64,000 nt of DNA from an uncultured Granulosicoccaceae bacterium (GCA_938035945.1 CALHOU010000090.1:1-64000), one strand, 5' to 3'. Counted from the first letter of the stretch, positions 17,139 through 27,522 are shown. The notes: a model not told the origin generated them from the sequence alone. Made by a program: numbers and translations.

Positions 17139-17999
17139 CTATAAACCAAAAACGTTTACCGCATTGTCGTGCATCAGTTTTTGCAATTCATCAGGCGTAA
17201 AATCGTAACTCTCTATGGCGTCGCGCGCAGGTTTGAGATCAAACACCGGAAAATCAGAGGCAAATAGAAACTGATCAATGCCAATTTCTCGAATCGTCCA
17301 TAGCAACTCATCGGTTCGCGGAGAATTTGCGTACATCTGTGCTGTCGCCGAAAGATCGAAATATACATTGTTGTTGTAAAAGGGCCCCTTGGCAAACACG
17401 GCGAATAGAATCATCTCTGAAAACCGGTAACCAGCCATGTGCGCAAGCACAATTTTTGCCTCTGGGTTCGCAATGGCCAAATCGACGAACTTGCCTGTAG
17501 CGCCACCATCAGAGGCCGAAATCGAATCGAAAATAACCGGAATTCCCGCCTCGCCAGCCGCTTTCACGACAGCATTGACCCGTGGGTCATCGATTTTAAA
17601 GCCTTGATAAAAAGGATGTAACTTCAATGCTTTTGCACCCATTGCCGCTACGCGCTTAACCTCTTCAACTGCAATTTCTCCATCGAGCGGATGCACAGAT
17701 GGCACGGCGAAAAAGTCATCCGATTCAGCCGCTGTTTTAAGAATAAAATCGTTATAGCTGCGCATCGCGTTGGGGTCGGCTTTTTGTACCATTGCAAATA
17801 TGCCCGCTTTGGTCACACCGGCCTCTTTCATCTGTCGCCTTAATTCGATAACGGATGCATCAACATTCGGATTTAGCGCGCGCTCCATGCCCGGCGGCAA
17901 CAAGTGTGCGTGGCTATCAATAATTTGGTCTTGTGCGACGCTGAGTGATGAACCGAATGTGAACGCGGCGCAAATGCTCGCGCATAGAAAGTGTTTCAT
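17139..17999 (-). CDS. Exported amidohydrolase-family (TIM-barrel) protein
   Basis: 286 residues from the ATG at 17999, chosen because an AGGAGA ribosome-binding site sits just upstream and the protein then begins with a signal peptide (MKHFLCASICAAFTFGSSLSVAQ). The mature part begins IDSHAHLLPPGM, the metal-binding HxH of amidohydrolase-2-type enzymes. 'ALKLHPFYQGFKIDD', 'KIVLAHMAGY' and 'FLFASDFPVFD' supply the later Lys/His/Asp motifs. Likely a periplasmic metal hydrolase or decarboxylase of unknown substrate. The TetR gene 132 bases upstream on the same strand could regulate it. Confidence 0.82.
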   Translation of the reverse strand: MKHFLCASICAAFTFGSSLSVAQDQIIDSHAHLLPPGMERALNPNVDASVIELRRQMKEAGVTKAGIFAMVQKADPNAMRSYNDFILKTAAESDDFFAVPSVHPLDGEIAVEEVKRVAAMGAKALKLHPFYQGFKIDDPRVNAVVKAAGEAGIPVIFDSISASDGGATGKFVDLAIANPEAKIVLAHMAGYRFSEMILFAVFAKGPFYNNNVYFDLSATAQMYANSPRTDELLWTIREIGIDQFLFASDFPVFDLKPARDAIESYDFTPDELQKLMHDNAVNVFGL

Positions 18000-18131
18000 A
18001 GGATTGTTTCTCCTGCCACTTGTAGGGCGCTGAATCCCTGTGGTTTTGAAGCGAATGGCTCGAGCATGGAACCGGCCGAGTCTAGCCTTGTATATTAATG
18101 AGTAAACACTCATTTTACAAGCACCGGCTAA

Positions 18132-18698
18132 CTACTTCGCTATGCCACTCCAGATCAATTCAAACGTGGCATTAATGGTGCGCTTACTGATTTTCTGTTT
18201 ACCCATCGTGATTGAACGGGATAGCTGAGTGACAGGGGCTATGAGTACAGCCTGGATAGATTCGAACGGTGCTTGTTTCAATGTGCCATCGGCTATGGCA
18301 CGCGTGATGATCGATTTCATTTCTGCTTCGACCTTCACCAACTCCGGTTCGTCCATCATTGGACTTTGGGTGGCAATGGTTTCGGCAAACGCGAAGCGAC
18401 CGGGGTATGTGAGCGCAAAGTCGAGTAACGCAAACCAGACTTTACGTATGTTGGTGGTTGATGATGCGGTGTCGTCATAGTGCGACATCACCACATCGCG
18501 CACCATCAATTTGATTTCAACATAAACTTGGGAAATGAGCGCGTCTTTATTGGGATAGTACAAATACAGAGTACCTTGAGAAAGTTCAGCGCGAGTGGCA
18601 ATGCCGGCGATGGTTGCCCCCGACAGCCCACCCTCTACCACTTCTAAGATCGCCGCGTCTCTGATCGCTAAGCGCTTGTTTTCATCTTTCGTTCGCAT
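18132..18698 (-). CDS. TetR-family transcriptional regulator
   Basis: 188 residues. The N-terminal helix-turn-helix is typical ('GATIAGIATRAELSQGTLYLYYPNKDALI', about residues 20-48), followed by a divergent all-helical ligand-binding domain. TetR proteins usually repress neighbouring genes until a ligand binds. The nearest candidate target is the exported amidohydrolase immediately downstream on the same strand, or its own promoter upstream of 18698. The ligand is unknown. Confidence 0.9.
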   Translation of the reverse strand: MRTKDENKRLAIRDAAILEVVEGGLSGATIAGIATRAELSQGTLYLYYPNKDALISQVYVEIKLMVRDVVMSHYDDTASSTTNIRKVWFALLDFALTYPGRFAFAETIATQSPMMDEPELVKVEAEMKSIITRAIADGTLKQAPFESIQAVLIAPVTQLSRSITMGKQKISKRTINATFELIWSGIAK

Positions 18699-18768
18699 AA
18701 CAATGAAGGCGATTTATTCAATAAGTAATTGTCGCTGAGCTGAACAATAACAGAAATATCCTAGCCAA

Positions 18769-18798
18769 AAAAAAGCGCCCTAAAAAGGACGCTTTTTT
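18769..18798. terminator. Rho-independent terminator of the EF-G gene
   Basis: AAAAAAGCGCCC (18769-18780) pairs with GGACGCTTTTTT (18787-18798) with one mismatch. A/T tracts on both sides let it work in either direction. It sits 26 bases beyond the EF-G stop codon. Confidence 0.85.
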
Positions 18799-18823
18799 CA
18801 AACCAGAATCGAACCCCTACGCG

Positions 18824-20905
18824 TTACGAGTTGTTGCGTTCCTGTGCTTCTTTGATAACCACTTCAGCCACGTTCTTCGGACACGGCATGTAATGAGAAA
18901 ATTCCATCGAGAACTGACCACGACCTGAAGTCATGGTACGCAGGTCACCGATGTAACCAAACATCTCAGACAATGGCACATCCGCCTTAATACGAACACC
19001 GGTTGGCCCCGCTTGCTGATCTTTGATCATGCCACGGCGTCGGTTCAAGTCACCGATAACATCACCCACATGATCGTCTGGCGTGAACACATCAACCTTC
19101 ATCACAGGTTCTATAAGCTGCGGACCCGCTTTTGGGATACTTTGGCGGTAAGCGGCTTTTGCGGCGATTTCAAATGCCATTGCCGATGAATCCACCGCGT
19201 GGAAAGCACCGTCCATCAAAGTCACTTTGAAGTCCAAGCAAGGGTAGCCGGCCAACACGCCTTCTTCCATGCTGTTCTTAAAGCCCTTCTCAACCGCAGG
19301 CCAGAATTCACGAGGAACGTTACCACCAGTAACCTTCGATTCGAATTCAAAACCAGTACCTGGCTCACCCGGTGTGATGATGTAGTCGATACGACCGAAC
19401 TGACCAGAACCACCCGATTGCTTCTTGTGGGTGTAGGTGTCTTCAGTTTCTTGTGTGATCGTTTCACGGTAGGCCACTTGTGGCTTACCCACCTCAACTT
19501 CAACACTGTGTGTACGACGCAAGATATCAATCTTGATGTCTAAGTGCAGCTCACCCATTCCCATAAGAATGGTTTCACCACTGTCTTCATCGGTTTCAAC
19601 GCGGAACGAAGGATCTTCAGCGATCATCTTACCCAGTGCAACACCTAGTTTTTCCGATGCACTTTTATCTTTCGGTGATACCGCAATCGAGATAACAGGA
19701 TCAGGGAAGACCATCGGTTCTAGCGTTGCTGGGTTCTTCGCATCAGCCAATGTATGACCCGTTTGAACATTCTTCATACCCAACACAGCGCAAATATCAC
19801 CCGCTGTTGCAGATTCAAGCTCAATACGATCATCCGCACTCATTTCTACGATTCGACCAATACGCTCGTTCTTACCCGTGTAGGTGTTCACGACCGTGTC
19901 ACCCTTATTCAAGGTACCCGAATAAACACGCAAGAAAGTCAGTGCACCGAATCGGTCATCCATAATTTTGAATGCCAATGCGCGCATGGGACCCGCTGGA
20001 TCTACAATCGCAAAGTTACCCGTCTCATTACCTTCTAAATCCATTTCAGGTTGTGGTTTAACCTGAGTAGGATCGGGTAGGTAGTCAACAACGCCATTCA
20101 ATACGTTTTGAACGCCTTTGTTTTTGAACGCAGAACCACAGAACGTTGGGAAGAAATCCAAAGCGATAGTGCCCTTACGAATACACTTTTTCAGAGTTGG
20201 AATATCTGGAATCTCACCTTCAAAGTATTTTTCCATCGCTTCGTCGTCCTGCTCAAGTGCAGTTTCAACCAGCTTTTCACGCCACTCGGCCGCCAATTCG
20301 ACCATGTCAGCAGGAATGTCTTCTACTTTGTAGGCTTCAGGATTACCTGAGTCATCCCAGATGTAGGCTTTTTCTTCGAGTAGATCAACAACACCCACGA
20401 AATCGTCTTCTGTGCCAATTGGTAGCGTCATGGCGATGGTCTTAGCACCCAATACATTTTCGATTTGATCGACAACGCGGTAGAAGTCAGCACCCATACG
20501 ATCAAGCTTGTTGACGAAAATGATTCGCGCAACCTCTGATTCGTTTGCATAACGCCAGTTAGTTTCCGACTGAGGTTCTACACCACCAGAGCCACAGAAA
20601 ACACCGACGCCACCGTCAAGTACTTTAAGTGAACGGTAAACTTCGATGGTGAAGTCAACGTGTCCTGGGGTATCAATGATATTCAGACGGTGCCCGTCCC
20701 ACTGACAACTGGTTGCAGCGGACTGGATTGTGATACCACGCTCCTGCTCCTGCTCCATGAAGTCGGTAGTCGCTTCACCATCGTGCACTTCACCGGTTTT
20801 ATGAATTTTGCCGGTTAGTTTCAGAATTCGCTCAGTTGTAGTGGTCTTACCCGCGTCAACGTGGGCGAATATGCCGATGTTGCGGTAGTGCGAAAGGTCA
20901 GTCAT
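18824..20905 (-). CDS. fusA: Elongation factor G, FusA2-type
   Basis: 693 residues from the ATG at 20905; the longer frame has no homology upstream. This GTPase translocates tRNA-mRNA on the ribosome. G1 is AHVDAGKTT (14-22), G2/switch I is [10 protein letters not shown]3 is DTPGHVD and G4 is NKLD; domains II-V follow at full length. The '[14 protein letters not shown]' stretch, where canonical EF-G has CAVGGVQPQSETVW, and the absence of rpsL, rpsG and tuf nearby point to the second, FusA2-like EF-G. It is monocistronic, with its own terminator. Whether it serves elongation or recycling cannot be judged here. Confidence 0.93.
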   Translation of the reverse strand: MTDLSHYRNIGIFAHVDAGKTTTTERILKLTGKIHKTGEVHDGEATTDFMEQEQERGITIQSAATSCQWDGHRLNIIDTPGHVDFTIEVYRSLKVLDGGVGVFCGSGGVEPQSETNWRYANESEVARIIFVNKLDRMGADFYRVVDQIENVLGAKTIAMTLPIGTEDDFVGVVDLLEEKAYIWDDSGNPEAYKVEDIPADMVELAAEWREKLVETALEQDDEAMEKYFEGEIPDIPTLKKCIRKGTIALDFFPTFCGSAFKNKGVQNVLNGVVDYLPDPTQVKPQPEMDLEGNETGNFAIVDPAGPMRALAFKIMDDRFGALTFLRVYSGTLNKGDTVVNTYTGKNERIGRIVEMSADDRIELESATAGDICAVLGMKNVQTGHTLADAKNPATLEPMVFPDPVISIAVSPKDKSASEKLGVALGKMIAEDPSFRVETDEDSGETILMGMGELHLDIKIDILRRTHSVEVEVGKPQVAYRETITQETEDTYTHKKQSGGSGQFGRIDYIITPGEPGTGFEFESKVTGGNVPREFWPAVEKGFKNSMEEGVLAGYPCLDFKVTLMDGAFHAVDSSAMAFEIAAKAAYRQSIPKAGPQLIEPVMKVDVFTPDDHVGDVIGDLNRRRGMIKDQQAGPTGVRIKADVPLSEMFGYIGDLRTMTSGRGQFSMEFSHYMPCPKNVAEVVIKEAQERNNS

Positions 20906-21057
20906 GTCGGTACTCACGGAAAAATTTTGGAAAATCGTCAGGCAATATGGGGGCCGACGACCCATAATCATAGGCGTCGCCCAAGAAATTGAAAGCCATC
21001 GGCGGTAAACCCGCAATTGTATCCAAAAATAAGGCCATAGGGTGAGATCTGATACAT

Positions 21058-21597
21058 ATGAGTCATGAACCAGAACACGGTTCGACGGAAAGCTCGTCGA
21101 ACATCGGCAAATGGATGATTATCGGGTTCTGGCTCTTGATCTTGGCCTTTGCAACCTACTTTGGCCAAAAATGGATGGAGAAACGCTCGCGCGGCCAAAT
21201 TCCCATGAATTTCACAGCGCCCGATGGTAGGCGCAGCATCGGACTCGAGCTCGACAAGTGGGGCCAATACTTGGTGAAGGGTGAAATTAACGGCGAAACC
21301 GTCGCTTTTATCGTGGATACCGGGGCCACGGATGTCAGCATCACCGGAGAAATGGCTGAAAAACTGGGCCTGGAGTACGGTTCTGAAGGTTTGGCACTTA
21401 CCGCCAATGGCGTGGTCACCGTCTACGAAACCACGATTGACGAGCTCTCCATAGGTCAACTGACGCTAAAAAACGTGCGCGGAAGCATAAATTCGTCTAT
21501 GGATGGGGAGGTAGGATTACTTGGTATGACTTTTTTGCGGCATTTTGAGCTCATACAAAGGGACGGTTTTCTAACAATACGGGAACCCAACCAATAA
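21058..21597 (+). CDS. Membrane-anchored retropepsin-like aspartic protease
   Basis: A 179-residue clan AA aspartic protease (TIGR02281 type). A single transmembrane helix (about residues 17-36) anchors a periplasmic domain. The active-site motif is [12 protein letters not shown] (about 83-94) and a single domain is present, so it should dimerise like retropepsins. '[14 protein letters not shown]' near the end is the other conserved block. Its substrate is unknown. It diverges from the EF-G gene. Confidence 0.88.
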   Translation: MSHEPEHGSTESSSNIGKWMIIGFWLLILAFATYFGQKWMEKRSRGQIPMNFTAPDGRRSIGLELDKWGQYLVKGEINGETVAFIVDTGATDVSITGEMAEKLGLEYGSEGLALTANGVVTVYETTIDELSIGQLTLKNVRGSINSSMDGEVGLLGMTFLRHFELIQRDGFLTIREPNQ

Positions 21598-21761
21598 CCA
21601 TGGAACCAATAAGGCAATTCAAACTCTCACATGGTGTTGTTGTAACGGGTCGACGCTCTCATTTTTAAACTGTTGTGTAGCGCAAGCCATTGTTACCAAT
21701 GTAAAATAAGGGGCGCCAAGGCGCGAAAAATTTTTACGCAGGATAAAAAAGTCGGTTCAAG

Positions 21762-22628
21762 ATGCACATCACGCTTATTCTAATATTGACCTATATTGCC
21801 TGTTGCCTGCGAGTCGGTGCAGCCCCCTGGAAATACTTCCAGCTTAACGCGCGTTACTTTTCAAAAGACCAAGGTATTTTTTCAAAACTCTCTATCGACG
21901 CTCTTATCCCTGATCGCTGGCGCTTGCACCAAATTCCCGACGATCAATCCGTTGTTCCAGAGCGCTATCCTGTTTTTATGAAGCCCGAATGGGGTCAAAA
22001 CGCACACGGTATTCATCGCGCAGACAACTTCGAGCAGCTACAAGGTATTCGTCAACGTGTGCAAGAACAAGACGGCGAACAAAAGTACATTATTCAAGAC
22101 GGTGCACCTGGTGCGCGTGAATTCGAAATTTTCAGCATCGACGTGTCAAAGCACGACGGTGAGCACGACGTGGTCACCGTAACCGAAGCCGTGAACAATA
22201 CCGAGTCCTACCCGATAAACAGTAAGTACAACACCAACACACGTTATGTCGATATCTCGAAGAGTTTCAGCAGCGATAACTTAAGTGTGCTCGGTGGCTA
22301 CTTGGACGAAGTTGGTCAGTTTGCGATTTCCCGCATGAGCGTCAGAGCTGACTCACTCGATGATTTAGTGGCTGGCAAATTCCATGTCATAGAAATCAAT
22401 TTGTTTCTACCCATGCCCATCAACCTGCTCGATTCAAGTTACAGCTGGCGTGTGCGTTTGAACTTTATCCGCCGAGCCATGATGAGCCTTGCATTGGCAA
22501 CAAAAGCGATCAAGCCCGTAGAGAAGCCGCCGGCTATCTTTACTCGCATGATGTTGTACGGCCGTCGTAAAAGTACGCCTATGCGCAGTATCAACAAAAC
22601 TGCCGCTAGACGTTCGTCTCCGTTGTAA
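21762..22628 (+). CDS. ATP-grasp-like protein with N-terminal membrane segment
   Basis: A 288-residue protein starting with a hydrophobic stretch (residues 3-20), then ATP-grasp features: 'YPVFMKPEWGQNAHGI' (about 70-85) resembles the nucleotide-binding 'KPxxGxxGxGI' loop, and 'FHVIEINLF' (about 207-215) resembles the metal-binding 'ExN' strand. ATP-grasp enzymes ligate a carboxylate to an amine via an acyl phosphate. The fold is shorter than D-Ala-D-Ala ligase, so it may be specialised or partly degenerate. A second ATP-grasp gene follows after 26 bases and a transporter gene after that, suggesting a pathway for a small amide or peptide product. Confidence 0.65.
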   Translation: MHITLILILTYIACCLRVGAAPWKYFQLNARYFSKDQGIFSKLSIDALIPDRWRLHQIPDDQSVVPERYPVFMKPEWGQNAHGIHRADNFEQLQGIRQRVQEQDGEQKYIIQDGAPGAREFEIFSIDVSKHDGEHDVVTVTEAVNNTESYPINSKYNTNTRYVDISKSFSSDNLSVLGGYLDEVGQFAISRMSVRADSLDDLVAGKFHVIEINLFLPMPINLLDSSYSWRVRLNFIRRAMMSLALATKAIKPVEKPPAIFTRMMLYGRRKSTPMRSINKTAARRSSPL

Positions 22629-22654
22629 GCAGACCACATAGGCAAGGCAACCAA

Positions 22655-23563
22655 GTGAAGAAGATTAAGCAGCTGATCTACAAATGGATCAGCAAGCGAT
22701 TCATGGATGGTTGCAGTAACTATAATTCTTTAGCCGTTAGAAAAAGCAGCCGCTCCAAAGAACAAGCGCGAGCGATGTTTGCCAAGAACGATGTACCACA
22801 CGCACGTGGTCAAATTTTTATAAACCCGTTCAGCGCACAGAAATTTGCACAAGAGCACGGCTTTCCGTTGTGCATCAAACCCAATGTCAGCGGATTCTCG
22901 CGTGGCAGTCACTTCCCTATCACCAACAACAAAGAACTGTGGAAAGCAGCACTGATGGTTAAGGTGTGGTGGCCAAGTAGCGTCATTGAGCAGTACCTAC
23001 ACGGCGCTAACTACCGGGTATTGGCAACCCAAGACCAAATCGTTTCCATTATTCGTCGTTATCCACCGTTTATTGATGGCGATGGACAACACAGTATCGG
23101 TGATCTAATTGATTCGGAAAACGCAGTGCGTAAAGAAATGGATTTGCACCCAACCATTTACCCGATCAAAAAATCACCCGACGTGAGTGCGTACCTAGCC
23201 AAGCATGGCTTGAACTTTGACAGCGTCCCTGGCAAAGATGAGCGCATTTATTTGTTCAACCGTGTAGCTTTGGCACCTGGCGGCGTTGTTGAAACCATAG
23301 ATCAAAACGATGTTCCTGAAATAAACAAAACGCTTTTTCGCAATGTCGTTAAACAATTTGACGCAAGCCTGTTTGGTATTGATGTCATTTTTGAACACGG
23401 TATTGAACAAGACTACACAACACAAAAATGTATTTTCCTGGAAGTAAATTCTCGCCCGTATACCCGTATGCACGAAAAACCTCGCTATGGTGCGGTTGAT
23501 GATTTGCAGCCGTTCTACGACAAGATGGATGCTCTGGCCGTCACCGATACCAACACATTTTAA
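22655..23563 (+). CDS. ATP-grasp ligase, CphA/GshAB-like
   Basis: 302 residues from a GTG start. The ATP-grasp core is clear: 'FPLCIKPNVSGFSRG' (phosphate-binding loop), 'VIEQYLHGANYRVLATQDQIV' and 'GDGQHSIGDLID', as in cyanophycin synthetase and the ligase domain of bifunctional glutathione synthetase, then 'CIFLEVNSRP' (metal ligands E and N). It should form a peptide or amide bond using ATP. An N-terminal recognition domain is short, so the partner substrate is unknown. It is the middle gene of a three-gene run with the ATP-grasp-like protein before it and a major-facilitator protein five bases after. Confidence 0.78.
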   Translation: MKKIKQLIYKWISKRFMDGCSNYNSLAVRKSSRSKEQARAMFAKNDVPHARGQIFINPFSAQKFAQEHGFPLCIKPNVSGFSRGSHFPITNNKELWKAALMVKVWWPSSVIEQYLHGANYRVLATQDQIVSIIRRYPPFIDGDGQHSIGDLIDSENAVRKEMDLHPTIYPIKKSPDVSAYLAKHGLNFDSVPGKDERIYLFNRVALAPGGVVETIDQNDVPEINKTLFRNVVKQFDASLFGIDVIFEHGIEQDYTTQKCIFLEVNSRPYTRMHEKPRYGAVDDLQPFYDKMDALAVTDTNTF

Positions 23564-23568
23564 TTTCG

Positions 23569-24744
23569 TTGGATAACACGACAAAGCCTTTTCTGTTTTA
23601 CCAGTTTCTTGGTAGCCATTCGCTACTGATCGGCTTATTGCCATTTTACTTACCGGTTTTCTTGTGGGGATTAGGTTTAAATCTTGCCGACATAACGCTA
23701 TTGATTGGCGTGTCGGGTTTGAGTTTCTGTGCAGCACTATCAGCCTGGCAACGGGTCAGTCGACGCTTATCCTTGCGCAGCCTGATGGGGCTGACCTTTG
23801 CGCTCGAGTGTTTGTTGGTTGCCACAACCTTTTTTGCCAGTTCAGCCACTCTCGCCATTGTTGTACTGGGAATCGCAAATGGGCTGTATAACGGTTTTTT
23901 CTGGACGACCCAGCGCACCTTGTTTCTACAATTACTCGGGCGAAACGACACAGGTAAACGATACGGAAATTTCCAGATATTTGTCACGGTGTTTCTCAAA
24001 ATCGGCATTCTTATCGGTGGCTGGTCGCTTGAGGCCGGCGGACTACCTTGGCTACTAGCACTATCTGCCATAATCAGTGCGCTAAGTGCTTGGTGGTTTT
24101 ACCGCCATGCACAAACTCAGCCCTTGCATGACACAACTGCAGTTGGATTCGTTAAAGCATTAGGCTATGACGACAAACACCATTCGCGCTGGGTGTTTGG
24201 TGTGGATGGTTTTTTCCTGTTTCTTGAAAGTCACTACTGGACACTGTCCTTGTTTATGTTGGCTGATGAAAACTACACACGCTTTGGTGTGATCGTGGTC
24301 GTGTTAGCTTTGTTGTTTGGTTTATTATTTTATTTAATTAAAAATACCATCGATACCATCGCTGTGGGTTTGGTATTCCGCGTGGCTGTGTTTTTATATG
24401 CAGCATCTTGGATTATGCGTTGCTTTGTTAGTAACGAATTATCATCCAGTGTTTTGATGCTGCTATTACTGCTTATCACTTTTTGTTCATCGTTTTTTCG
24501 ATTGGCTTTTAACAAACGATTTTTCGATATTGCACAGGCCAACAATGGGGTTGAGTACTTGGTGATTAAAAGCTACCAATCTCAGTTTTACCTTGGTTGT
24601 GGGTTCATCATCATCGCTCTTGTTTTGGGCTTATCTAAACAAACAGGGGTTGATTCTTTGACGCCAATGTATCTGATTGCCGGTGTGGCCTCGTTCATCT
24701 ATCTGCTGTACCGATTACATCCGACCAAGCCAAGCAATTTGTAG
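23569..24744 (+). CDS. Major-facilitator-type transporter, putative exporter
   Basis: A 391-residue protein with about eleven to twelve hydrophobic helices. The start is a TTG five bases after the preceding stop, so translation is probably coupled. The loop after helix 2 ('WQRVSRRLSLRSLMGL') is basic, like the MFS 2-3 loop, but the classic GxxxDRxGRR signature is not intact. Next to two ATP-grasp ligases the most likely job is export of their product. It could also be an importer of a precursor. There is no recognisable subfamily. Confidence 0.72.
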   Translation: MDNTTKPFLFYQFLGSHSLLIGLLPFYLPVFLWGLGLNLADITLLIGVSGLSFCAALSAWQRVSRRLSLRSLMGLTFALECLLVATTFFASSATLAIVVLGIANGLYNGFFWTTQRTLFLQLLGRNDTGKRYGNFQIFVTVFLKIGILIGGWSLEAGGLPWLLALSAIISALSAWWFYRHAQTQPLHDTTAVGFVKALGYDDKHHSRWVFGVDGFFLFLESHYWTLSLFMLADENYTRFGVIVVVLALLFGLLFYLIKNTIDTIAVGLVFRVAVFLYAASWIMRCFVSNELSSSVLMLLLLLITFCSSFFRLAFNKRFFDIAQANNGVEYLVIKSYQSQFYLGCGFIIIALVLGLSKQTGVDSLTPMYLIAGVASFIYLLYRLHPTKPSNL

Positions 24745-24806
24745 CAGTTGATCATGGTGCATTGTTTTGTGCGCGTGTTATACTTCTTGCGAAAGCGAGT
24801 TTATCT

Positions 24807-26282
24807 ATGGTTGATTCAAACACCACCCCACCGGCTTTCACTGCAAAAGCCTTTTCCGATCCCACAGCGGCCGTTGATCGTTTAATTGAGATTTATGACC
24901 GTAATACTCGATTTTTGCGTTCCGCATTCGATCAGTATTTAAAAGGCAGCTTGCCCTACGGCAGGCATCGTGCGTATTACCCAGAAATTCGTTTTCAGAG
25001 CGACACCCATGCCCGTATAGATTCACGTTTATCGTATGGGCACGTTAACCAACCTGGGCAATATTCAACAACCGTCACCCAACCTGAATTGTTCCGTGGG
25101 TATTTGCGGCACCAACTCGGGCTGCTGATCAACAACCATGAGCTGCCCATAGAAATCGGCGAATCAAACATACCTATACCGTTGCATTTCGCGTTAGCGC
25201 CTGGCACCAAAGTGGTGGCTGATAGCGAAGCGGATATTAGCGTGTCGTTGCGTGATGCTTTCGATGTACCGGACATAGGTCATGTAAACGACTACATCGT
25301 TAATGGCACCTACGAACCTGCGCCAGGTGTGCCAAATCCGTTGTCGCCTTTTCCAGCACAACGGGTCGACTATTCTCTGCACCGGCTTATGCATTACTCG
25401 GCCACCAATCCTGAGCACTTTCAAAACTACGTGCTGTTTACCAACTATCAGTTTTATATTGACGAATTCTGTCGCATGGCCAAAGACATGATGGAATCGG
25501 GTGATAGTCCGTATTCTGCGTTTGTAGAACCTGGCAATGTCATAACCGCATCCGGCTCAACCCATCCCGAAGGCGAGCCGCTGAAGCAACTGCCACAAAT
25601 GCCGGCTTACCATCTAATTGGGCACAAAGGTCGCGGCATCACATTGATCAATATCGGCGTCGGCCCTTCGAACGCTAAAACCATCACCGATCACGTTGCT
25701 GTGCTGCGCCCACATGCATGGCTTATGCTCGGGCATTGTGCGGGACTTCGTACCTCTCAAGCTTTGGGCGATTATGTATTAGCTCACGCTTATGTACGAG
25801 AAGATAAGGTGTTGGACAACGACATTCCAGTATGGGTGCCCATCCCCGCTCTGGCAGAAATTCAGCAAGCACTAGAGGCTGCCGTGGCTGAAGTAACCGG
25901 ATTTGAAGGCTATGATTTAAAACGCATCATGCGCACAGGTACGGTTGCAACGGTTGATAATCGCAATTGGGAACTACAAGATCAACGCGAACCTGTACGC
26001 AGGCTTTCACAATCACGCGCTATTGCATTGGATATGGAATCAGCCACAATTGCTGCTAACGGTTTTCGATTACGCGTACCCTACGGAACTCTATTGTGCG
26101 TATCCGATAAACCCTTGCAAGGTGAACTCAAACTACCGGGCATGGCATCAAAGTTTTATCAAGATCAAGTCTCACAACACCTTGAAATCGGCATGCTTGC
26201 TTTAAAAAAACTCGCAGCCATGGGACCTGAGCGTTTGCACTCCAGAAAGCTACGTAGCTTTTTCGAAACAGCTTTTCAGTAA
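24807..26282 (+). CDS. amn: AMP nucleosidase
   Basis: 491 residues from the ATG at 24807, close to the 484 of E. coli Amn; an in-frame ATG upstream at 24762 lacks homology. The enzyme splits AMP to adenine and ribose-5-phosphate, adjusting adenylate pools. The N-terminal Amn-specific domain ('GSLPYGRHRAYYPEIRF') is followed by the nucleoside-phosphorylase-like domain ('LINIGVGPSNAKTITDHVAVLRPHAWLMLGHCAG', then 'ALDMESATIAANGFR' with the purine/ribose-binding Met-Glu). It has a separate start 62 bases after the transporter gene and may be independently transcribed. Confidence 0.93.
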   Translation: MVDSNTTPPAFTAKAFSDPTAAVDRLIEIYDRNTRFLRSAFDQYLKGSLPYGRHRAYYPEIRFQSDTHARIDSRLSYGHVNQPGQYSTTVTQPELFRGYLRHQLGLLINNHELPIEIGESNIPIPLHFALAPGTKVVADSEADISVSLRDAFDVPDIGHVNDYIVNGTYEPAPGVPNPLSPFPAQRVDYSLHRLMHYSATNPEHFQNYVLFTNYQFYIDEFCRMAKDMMESGDSPYSAFVEPGNVITASGSTHPEGEPLKQLPQMPAYHLIGHKGRGITLINIGVGPSNAKTITDHVAVLRPHAWLMLGHCAGLRTSQALGDYVLAHAYVREDKVLDNDIPVWVPIPALAEIQQALEAAVAEVTGFEGYDLKRIMRTGTVATVDNRNWELQDQREPVRRLSQSRAIALDMESATIAANGFRLRVPYGTLLCVSDKPLQGELKLPGMASKFYQDQVSQHLEIGMLALKKLAAMGPERLHSRKLRSFFETAFQ

Positions 26283-26292
26283 AATCTAGCGC

Positions 26293-27444
26293 CTACAGCA
26301 GTCGGTCACACATCGCTAGATAAACGGCATCGACAAATGTTCGGCCCAAAGCAACACAACGCTCTGGCGACCAACCGAGTTCGGGCATGGGTCGATTCGC
26401 CGTGTCTTTAAACGGCATCTCTAAGGTGTAGGCCGGACACCCATAAGTTTGTGCCACGCTATTACTGCAAAAACTTAAATTGGCGCTGTTGGGTTTGTTC
26501 CTTGGGTAGCCATGCTCGACTTGAAAATCTGGGTTCAATGAAGCCACGGTTCGCTTAAAGCCAATGAGCTGTTGGTCACGCGCCTCCGTCCAGCTCTCTA
26601 CCCCTTCCGTACCCGCAATAAAGTTATACGGCAAAGCCTCATCGCCATGGATATCCAAGCAGAGATCAACGCCGGTTTTACGCATATGTTCTTGCACTAA
26701 AAACACTTCCGGGCTGCGCTGCATACTCGGCTCTGCCCACTCTCGATTCAAGTTTGCACCACAGGCATTCGTGCGCAAGTGTCCACGAAAAGAACCATCG
26801 GGGTTCATGTTCGGCACAATATGAATATCCGCCAAATCACGCAAGGCTAGGCTTGTGGCATCGGTTTCATCGAGCAAGCGCTCTAGCCAGCCCTCTACCC
26901 ACCAAGACGCCATACTCTCACCAGGATGTTGCCGAGCGATACACCAAATTTGTGGCCGGTCGGCTTGGTTCGCTGTATCGCTCAAACTACCTAACTGCAA
27001 GTAATCCAGATCACGCCCATCAAGTGTTGTACCCAATGTTTGCATGCGTACCATCGGTTGATTCGCACACAAAGCAATAAACGAGTTAAGCCGATCCAGC
27101 GAGTAAGGAGCGAAGTACGCAAAGTAGATGGTGTCGTGCTCGGGTGTTATCGACCACGATAAATTGTTGTTATCGTAACTCGAAGGTGTGCGATACCAGT
27201 GCTCTAAATCGGTTGAGGTGGCCACATGGTAATTCGCCCAGCCGGCAGGATATGTTGTGGCTGATGCATTTTCGATAACAAAACGACACGGTGTATTTGC
27301 CGCTCCCGATACCTTGAAATAAAACCACTGCAAAAAGTCGCTTTGATGGTCTTTACGGATGTTCAGTCGAATATTGTTCGGGTCATCTAGCGAGATTACT
27401 TCAATATTGCCAGCATCGAAACTTGCGCTAATTGCGATTGTCAT
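26293..27444 (-). CDS. M14-family zinc carboxypeptidase (cytosolic CCP-like)
   Basis: A 383-residue metallopeptidase without a signal peptide. The N-terminal beta-sandwich (1-125, 'WFYFKVSGA', 'HDTIYFAYFAPYS') is that of M14 subfamily D/cytosolic carboxypeptidases. Zinc ligands are in RQHPGES (His and Glu), with the third His in 'CLDIHGDE'; 'GANLNREW' binds the substrate carboxylate, and 'YTLEMPFKD' supplies the catalytic Glu. It removes C-terminal residues from peptides in the cytoplasm; bacterial substrates are unknown. It converges on amn with 10 bases between the stops. Confidence 0.9.
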   Translation of the reverse strand: MTIAISASFDAGNIEVISLDDPNNIRLNIRKDHQSDFLQWFYFKVSGAANTPCRFVIENASATTYPAGWANYHVATSTDLEHWYRTPSSYDNNNLSWSITPEHDTIYFAYFAPYSLDRLNSFIALCANQPMVRMQTLGTTLDGRDLDYLQLGSLSDTANQADRPQIWCIARQHPGESMASWWVEGWLERLLDETDATSLALRDLADIHIVPNMNPDGSFRGHLRTNACGANLNREWAEPSMQRSPEVFLVQEHMRKTGVDLCLDIHGDEALPYNFIAGTEGVESWTEARDQQLIGFKRTVASLNPDFQVEHGYPRNKPNSANLSFCSNSVAQTYGCPAYTLEMPFKDTANRPMPELGWSPERCVALGRTFVDAVYLAMCDRLL

Positions 27445-27496
27445 TTGCTATCCGTTTAGACTTTGAAGGTTAAGAGATTATTTTTTAGGTAAAAAA

Positions 27497-27522
27497 AAAC
27501 CGCCCTCGTTAAAGGGCGGTTT
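27497..27522. terminator. Rho-independent terminator after the FAS1 lipoprotein gene
   Basis: AAACCGCCCT (27497-27506) and AGGGCGGTTT (27513-27522) form a 10-bp perfect stem with a six-base loop. The minus strand continues into a T-run, so it terminates the lipoprotein gene that ends at 27574. Confidence 0.9.

Noticed and set aside
19199-20445. Several plus-strand open frames opposite the EF-G gene
   Set aside because: Shadows of a highly conserved gene; composition is unlike real proteins.
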